Source: JARROD01 sp037384225 (GTDB taxonomy: Bacteria; Pseudomonadota; Gammaproteobacteria; Pseudomonadales; Cellvibrionaceae). Taken from it: a stretch of 9,632 nt of DNA. The notes under the pieces are model-generated. The model made no database searches. It was given only the letters and a program-made list of their open reading frames with translations, and was not told the origin of the DNA. The first letter of the stretch is position 1; each line of letters begins with the position of its first letter. The DNA lies in the NCBI GenBank assembly GCA_037384225.1, contig JARROD010000173.1, positions 1-9,632 of the forward strand. Direction: 5' to 3'. The position numbers and the translations under genes are program-made. Of the stretch, positions 6,197-9,632 are shown one piece after another.

Positions 6197-6925
6197 CTAT
6201 TTGCTAATATTTGAACCGTGCAGGCCGCATTCTTTTTTAGTGGCCTCTTCCCACCACCAGCGACCTTCCCGCTCGTGTTGATTGGGGCCCACCGGTCGTG
6301 TACAGGGTTCGCAGCCGATAGAAATATAACCGCGGTCGTGAAGTTCATTGTAGGGGACATTATTCTGCCGAATGTAGTCCCAGACCTGCTGCGAGCTCCA
6401 GTTTGCCAGCGGGTTGAACTTAGTCAGACTTTCTCCGGGGCGGGAAAAAGCTTTATCCTCCTGGATTACCGGAATACTGGCGCGAGTACCCGGGCTTTGA
6501 TCCCGGCGCTGGCCGGTGATCCAGGCGTCTAGCTGCTGTAGTTTCTTTCGCAGCGGGGCAATCTTGCGAATTCCGCAGCACTGCTGGTGATTATCCCGGT
6601 AAAAACTGAACAGTCCTTTTTCCGTCACCAGTTTGCGCACAGCCTCGGCGTCCGGAAACAAAATATCTATATTGATCCCATAATGCTCCCGCACCCTGTC
6701 AATATAGCGGTAGGTCTCGGGGTGGAGTCGGCCCGTGTCCAGGCAGAATGCCTTTACATCGGGGTTAATCTTGTGGGCGATATCAATCAGCACCACATCT
6801 TCAGCGCCACTGAACGACACGGCGATCTTGTCAAAGTGTTGCAGTGCAAACTCGATAATCTCCCGCGGCGAGCGCTGCTGCAGTTGCCGATCCAGGTCTA
6901 TGGACGCTAACAATTCGGTGGTCAT
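6197..6925 (-). CDS. cysH: Assimilatory APS reductase ([4Fe-4S] CysH type)
   Basis: The enzyme reduces adenosine 5'-phosphosulfate to sulfite and AMP in cysteine synthesis. With the ATG at 6925 it has 242 residues. Visible motifs are SFSGAED (37-43, nucleotide binding), LDTGRLHPETY (62-72), Cys116-Cys117-Gly-Ile-Arg-Lys, GQRRDQSPGTR (138-148), Gly-Cys205-Glu-Pro-Cys208 and the C-terminal catalytic Glu-Cys233-Gly-Leu-His. The CC...CxxC set binds a [4Fe-4S] cluster and marks APS rather than PAPS specificity, as in Pseudomonas. The ATG at 6925 has GGAG 11 bases upstream, and the family usually starts near MTTELLAS. An in-frame GTG at 6994 with a closer AGGTG would add 23 residues of unfamiliar sequence and remains possible. 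The redoxin gene follows 63 nt downstream. CysB control is expected, but I could not pick out its site by eye. Confidence 0.95.
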   Translation of the reverse strand: MTTELLASIDLDRQLQQRSPREIIEFALQHFDKIAVSFSGAEDVVLIDIAHKINPDVKAFCLDTGRLHPETYRYIDRVREHYGINIDILFPDAEAVRKLVTEKGLFSFYRDNHQQCCGIRKIAPLRKKLQQLDAWITGQRRDQSPGTRASIPVIQEDKAFSRPGESLTKFNPLANWSSQQVWDYIRQNNVPYNELHDRGYISIGCEPCTRPVGPNQHEREGRWWWEEATKKECGLHGSNISK

Positions 6926-7039
6926 TGGGGATAGTGCTCCTGTACACATAGCGGGGCCGCCGTAGGCTGAGAAGTATACGGACTTTACGTTCACGCACCT
7001 TGAGCGCGCGATTTCGACAGTCTCCCGATTGGGTTGCGA

Positions 7040-7048
7040 AGCATACCA
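7040..7048 (-). promoter_or_regulatory. Extended -10 promoter candidate for cysH
   Basis: The minus strand reads TGGTATGCT, a TGn-extended -10 with the same TATGCT core as the stress-protein candidate at 2561-2566. The -35 region is weak (TTTAAG at 16-bp spacing), which would suit an activator-dependent promoter such as a CysB target. It places the transcript start near 7033, upstream of both possible cysH start codons. Confidence 0.4.
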
Positions 7049-7104
7049 GAGCCGATGGGATCTTAAAAATAATCAACAGTCATAGTGATATAACTGCCAC
7101 TTCA

Positions 7105-7185
7105 GTAACTTCTCAATAACCCGGGGTATTGTGCCTCCGGACGTCCGCCTGACACTGTGCTTACCCCGGGTTATTGAGAAGTTAC
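7105..7185. mobile_element. 81-bp MITE-like element with 24-bp perfect terminal inverted repeats
   Basis: Arms at 7105-7128 and 7162-7185 are exact 24-bp reverse complements, starting GTAACTTCTCAATAACCC, around a 33-nt core that itself holds the palindrome CGGACGTCCG (7138-7147). Direct repeats flank it with one mismatch: CCACTTCA (7097-7104) and CCATTTCA (7186-7193); both are followed by G, making 9 bp if framed that way. Shared ends with the 5668-5703 copy plus flanking duplications argue for transposition in trans rather than a terminator or operator. From memory, IS66-family ends begin GTAA and give 8-bp duplications. There is no ORF inside. It lies between the cysH and thrH promoters. 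Confidence 0.8.
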
Positions 7186-7224
7186 CCATTTCAGGAGCAC
7201 CCCTGTGGGAAGTTTACGCTATAT

Positions 7225-7253
7225 TTGCGGCAGAAGTGAGAACACTGTAGATT
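7225..7253 (+). promoter_or_regulatory. Possible promoter of thrH
   Basis: TTGCGG (7225-7230) and TAGATT (7248-7253) are spaced by 17 bp, giving a transcript start near 7260 and a leader of roughly 45 nt. Each hexamer matches the consensus at four of six positions. It begins 40 bp after the palindromic element, so that insertion appears to leave it intact. Confidence 0.3.
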
Positions 7254-7306
7254 TATGCGGTATCGAAAACGTTGGCTATTGCTCATTAAACTGGGGGAAA
7301 CACTAG

Positions 7307-7924
7307 GTGGAACTGGCGTGTCTAGACCTTGAAGGTGTACTGATTCCTGAAATCTGGGTTGAGTTTGCACAAAAAACAGGAATCAAAGCCCTGCAGGCAA
7401 CAACCCGTGATATTTCAGACTACGATGAACTGATGACCATGCGGCTGAACGAGCTGTCGAAACATGGCATGGGGTTGCGGGAAATTCAGGCTGTGATTGA
7501 AGAGCTTGCCCCACTGGAGGGCGCGAAAGCGTTTCTCGATTGGTTGAGAGAGCGATTTCAAGTCATTATCCTATCCGACACTTTCTACGAGTTTGCCACT
7601 CCGCTGATGAAACAGTTGGGTTACCCGACGTTATTGTGCCACCAGTTGAGCGCGGACGGGCGCGGCAGGGTGACAGGCTACAATATCCGCCAACCTAATC
7701 CGAAACGGCAGTCTATCGTTGCTTTTAAATCACTGTATTACAGAACCATCGCGGCGGGCGATTCCTACAATGATACCACTATGCTGGCGGAGGCTGACGC
7801 GGGGATACTTTTCCGCGCACCGGAAAATGTCATCGAGGAGTTTCCCCAGTATCCGGCGGTGCATAGCTATGACGATTTAAAGAGGGAGTTTATTAAGGCC
7901 AGTGTCAGAAACCTGAGTTACTAG
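7307..7924 (+). CDS. thrH: ThrH, phosphoserine phosphatase / phosphoserine:homoserine phosphotransferase
   Basis: The 205-residue HAD-superfamily protein is closely similar, from memory, to Pseudomonas aeruginosa ThrH. ThrH dephosphorylates phosphoserine and can transfer its phosphate to homoserine, linking serine and threonine synthesis. Motif I is CLDLEGVL with nucleophile Asp7 and, unusually for HADs, Glu9 where most have Asp; this is characteristic of ThrH. Motif II is ILSDTFYEF (Ser90-Asp91-Thr92), the Lys region is NPKRQSIVAFKSLYYR (131-146), and motif III/IV is AAGDSYNDTTML (149-160) with Asp152 and Asp156. The start is GTG at 7307, preceded by GGGGGA (7293-7298) with an eight-base spacer; family members start at this residue (MExACLDLEGV). 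It is soluble and cytoplasmic, divergent from cysH and convergent with pabB. The serine connection fits the neighbouring cysteine genes. Confidence 0.96.
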   Translation: MELACLDLEGVLIPEIWVEFAQKTGIKALQATTRDISDYDELMTMRLNELSKHGMGLREIQAVIEELAPLEGAKAFLDWLRERFQVIILSDTFYEFATPLMKQLGYPTLLCHQLSADGRGRVTGYNIRQPNPKRQSIVAFKSLYYRTIAAGDSYNDTTMLAEADAGILFRAPENVIEEFPQYPAVHSYDDLKREFIKASVRNLSY

Positions 7925-8009
7925 TGTTTCGATCTGTGAATCTTTTTATTTAAAGTTCTTAACGTTATAGCTAAATCTCAAACGCTTTGGGTATATTTTA
8001 TCCTGGTCC

Positions 8010-8097
8010 GGCCCAGCCGGTAAGGGTGTGGGATTCAGGGCGAACCGTCTACCTTCTGTGGTGCCCCCCTGAATCCCACACCCTTACCGGCTGGGCC
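8010..8097. repeat. 88-bp palindromic element with 31-bp perfect arms between thrH and pabB
   Basis: Arms 8010-8040 and 8067-8097 are exact reverse complements over 31 bp (starting GGCCCAGCCGGTAAGGG) around a 26-nt spacer. No T-tract adjoins either side, and I find no matching direct repeat in the flanks. Its position between two convergent genes would let it act as a bidirectional transcription barrier. The arm length and perfection are far beyond a normal terminator and suggest a dispersed palindromic repeat or a second MITE-like family. It shares no sequence with the GTAAC elements. Confidence 0.8.
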
Positions 8098-8148
8098 TAC
8101 GTGGTAACTTATGCGTGGAGAACTTCTGACGGAAATTGTCCTGTGTGA

Positions 8149-9588
8149 CTAGTTCTTCGTCAGGCAATCCATCAGTATTTGAATTTTTGCCAGGCTTTCG
8201 GCGTATTCCTTTTCTGGCTCCGAGTCGGCCACAATGCCGCCCCCTCCCCAGCAGTGGATGCGGTCGCGGTCACAGACCAGGGTGCGAATGGCAATATTGG
8301 TATCCATATTGCCGTTGGCGCTGAGGTAGCCGATGCTGCCGCAATACACTGAGCGGTGGTGCGGCTCCAACTCGGCAATAATCTCCATCGCCCGCAACTT
8401 GGGCGCGCCGGTAATGGAACCGCCGGGAAAACAGCCCTGTAGCAGGTCCAGTGGTGTTTTATCGTTGTCCAGGGTGCCGGTCACGGTGCTGACCAGGTGA
8501 TGCACATTGGGGAAACTTTCCAGGGCGAACAGCTCCGGCACGCGTACACTGCCGATCTGGCAGTTTTTACCGAGATCGTTGCGCAGTAAATCCACGATCA
8601 TTACATTCTCCGCCCGGTCTTTCAGGCTGGTGCGCAGTGTCTGCGCGTTGAGCCGGTCCTGTTGTGGTGACTGCCCCCGGGGCAGGGTTCCTTTTATGGG
8701 TTTGGTTTCCACATGGCGCCCGGAGAGGTGCAGAAAGCGCTCTGGAGACAGGCTCAGGACAGCGCACCGGTGCTGCGGCTTCAGCGCCGGATGGTCGAGT
8801 TCTAGATACGCTGAAAAAGGCGAGGGCAGTGAGCGTCGCAAGCGCCGGTATGCGGCGTAGCTGGAGCCGCTGAAAGAAGCGCTGAAACGCTGTGCAAAAT
8901 TGACCTGATAGCAGTCGCCGGCGTTAATATAATCGTCGATTTTTAATAACTTTTCCCGGTACGATGCACGGCTGAGGTTGGATTTGAACGCGCCGACGGC
9001 AAACTCTCCGGTGCGTTTTTCTGAACGCTGCTCCTCGAGCTTTGCTGGGCGGCCGATTTTTTTCAGTCGGCTGAGAATTTCCCGGCGGATGTTATTGCTG
9101 CAACTGGGCAGACAGATCAGCCGGGCACGCCTTTGCCGATGGTCCTGGACAATAGCCCAACTGTATATGCCAATGTGCATGTCGGGCAGGCTGATGTCGG
9201 TGGCGGCCGCCGGTGTGAGTCTGGTGTATTTCCGCCCGGTGTCGAATGCACCGAGATCGTAGCTAAAGTATCCCAGCGCGCCGCCGCAAAAGGGCAGCGC
9301 CGCGGTGTTGCCCCGGGCTGTGATGCGCAGGGGGCTGAGGTGTTCCCGAATCAGATCAAAAGGGTTGTCGGTAGCGTGTTTGTTCCCGCTGGCGGAACTG
9401 ATATCAGTACAATCGCCGCGGGTAGTCAGCAATACGTCCGGTTGTGCAGTGATAATATCGTAGCGTCCAAACGGGCTCCAGGGGCGGCCGCTGTCGAGCC
9501 AGCAGGGCTGCGGTAGATCGAGCAGTTGCTCAAACAGAGCGCTGGCATCGGGGTGGTAGTGGATATCGGAAATCTTGAGCTGAGTCAT
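8149..9588 (-). CDS. pabB: PabB, aminodeoxychorismate synthase component I
   Basis: With PabA-supplied ammonia the enzyme converts chorismate to 4-amino-4-deoxychorismate for folate synthesis. It has 479 residues from the ATG at 9588. The N-terminal anthranilate-synthase-like domain has PCWLDSGRP (28-36) and GGALGYFSYDLG (102-113). The chorismate-binding domain has NAGDCYQVNFAQRF (222-235), SPERFL (281-286), PIKGTLPR (297-304) with Lys299 marking PabB rather than TrpE, IVDLLRNDLG (331-340), FPGGSITGAPK (387-397), CGSIGYL and GGGIVADSEPEKEY. An in-frame ATG at 9618 would add ten residues (MPPCSLVARS). Neither start has a clear ribosome binding site; I prefer 9588 because family members begin shortly before the LLDSG segment. 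The gene appears intact, and its upstream region lies outside the window. It converges on thrH across the 88-bp palindrome. Confidence 0.96.
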   Translation of the reverse strand: MTQLKISDIHYHPDASALFEQLLDLPQPCWLDSGRPWSPFGRYDIITAQPDVLLTTRGDCTDISSASGNKHATDNPFDLIREHLSPLRITARGNTAALPFCGGALGYFSYDLGAFDTGRKYTRLTPAAATDISLPDMHIGIYSWAIVQDHRQRRARLICLPSCSNNIRREILSRLKKIGRPAKLEEQRSEKRTGEFAVGAFKSNLSRASYREKLLKIDDYINAGDCYQVNFAQRFSASFSGSSYAAYRRLRRSLPSPFSAYLELDHPALKPQHRCAVLSLSPERFLHLSGRHVETKPIKGTLPRGQSPQQDRLNAQTLRTSLKDRAENVMIVDLLRNDLGKNCQIGSVRVPELFALESFPNVHHLVSTVTGTLDNDKTPLDLLQGCFPGGSITGAPKLRAMEIIAELEPHHRSVYCGSIGYLSANGNMDTNIAIRTLVCDRDRIHCWGGGGIVADSEPEKEYAESLAKIQILMDCLTKN

Positions 9589-9632
9589 ACTTCGGGCAAC
9601 AAGTGAGCAGGGCGGCATTGTAGTGCTAATTT

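Larger units (their letters stand above)
6926..7306. other. Divergent cysH/thrH intergenic region
   Basis: These 381 bases separate the two start codons. They hold a possible GTG-start extension of cysH (6926-6994), a cysH promoter candidate (7040-7048), the 81-bp palindromic element (7105-7185) and a thrH promoter candidate (7225-7253). The element sits between the two promoters, so it may insulate or alter activator access upstream of cysH. I see no coding sequence or structured RNA here beyond these. Confidence 0.6.

Noticed and set aside
6995..7104. CysB binding site upstream of cysH
   Set aside because: One is expected from the regulon, but CysB sites are degenerate and I could not distinguish any candidate from background by eye.
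1..9632. CRISPR array, tRNA or rRNA genes, prophage, toxin-antitoxin or defence system
   Set aside because: No regularly spaced direct repeats, no cloverleaf or rRNA-like sequence, and no such protein signatures were seen; every well-supported coding region but one is an ordinary metabolic, transport, stress or regulatory gene.

Overview
The window looks like chromosomal DNA of a gammaproteobacterium of mid GC content, probably close to the Pseudomonas/Cellvibrio/Saccharophagus side of the class. The basis is protein resemblance (CysB, ThrH, the [4Fe-4S] APS reductase and PabB all look like their Pseudomonas counterparts, from memory). The loose cysB ... cysH - thrH - pabB neighbourhood also resembles the one I remember from Pseudomonas. 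No database search was possible.

Layout. 1-39 is a perfect hairpin of unknown role. 199-2493 (+) carries a Na+/alanine-type amino-acid symporter (AGCS family) followed after 27 nt by a cytosolic 5'-nucleotidase of the cN-I type; the two are probably co-transcribed. 2604-3128 (+) is a single-domain universal stress protein with its own apparent promoter and an adjacent dyad. Converging on it is a TauE/SafE-type membrane permease (3159-3926, -), which is divergent from cysB (4083-5057, +), the LysR-type activator of sulfur assimilation. 5242-5658 (+) encodes a small, probably membrane-anchored protein I do not recognise. 5798-6925 (-) is a two-gene unit: cysH (APS reductase) followed by a CxxC thioredoxin-fold protein. 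thrH (7307-7924, +) and pabB (8149-9588, -) close the window tail to tail.

How the genes work together. The core theme is reductive sulfur assimilation: CysB is the expected activator, CysH reduces APS to sulfite with electrons from a thioredoxin-type donor, the co-directional CxxC protein is a candidate donor or helper, and the TauE/SafE protein may move sulfite or another sulfur anion. ThrH (phosphoserine/homoserine phosphate metabolism) is adjacent to this theme through serine and cysteine. PabB belongs to folate synthesis.

The most notable non-genic content is a set of perfect intergenic palindromes. Two belong to one family (5668-5703 and 7105-7185). They share GTAACTTCTC ends and a 24-bp arm, and each is bracketed by an 8-9 bp direct repeat. 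They therefore look like miniature inverted-repeat transposable elements, possibly mobilised by an IS66-type transposase, and they flank the cysH-redoxin unit. A third, unrelated 88-bp palindrome with 31-bp perfect arms lies between the convergent thrH and pabB. No phage, CRISPR, rRNA or tRNA gene was seen, and no obvious defence or biosynthetic system.
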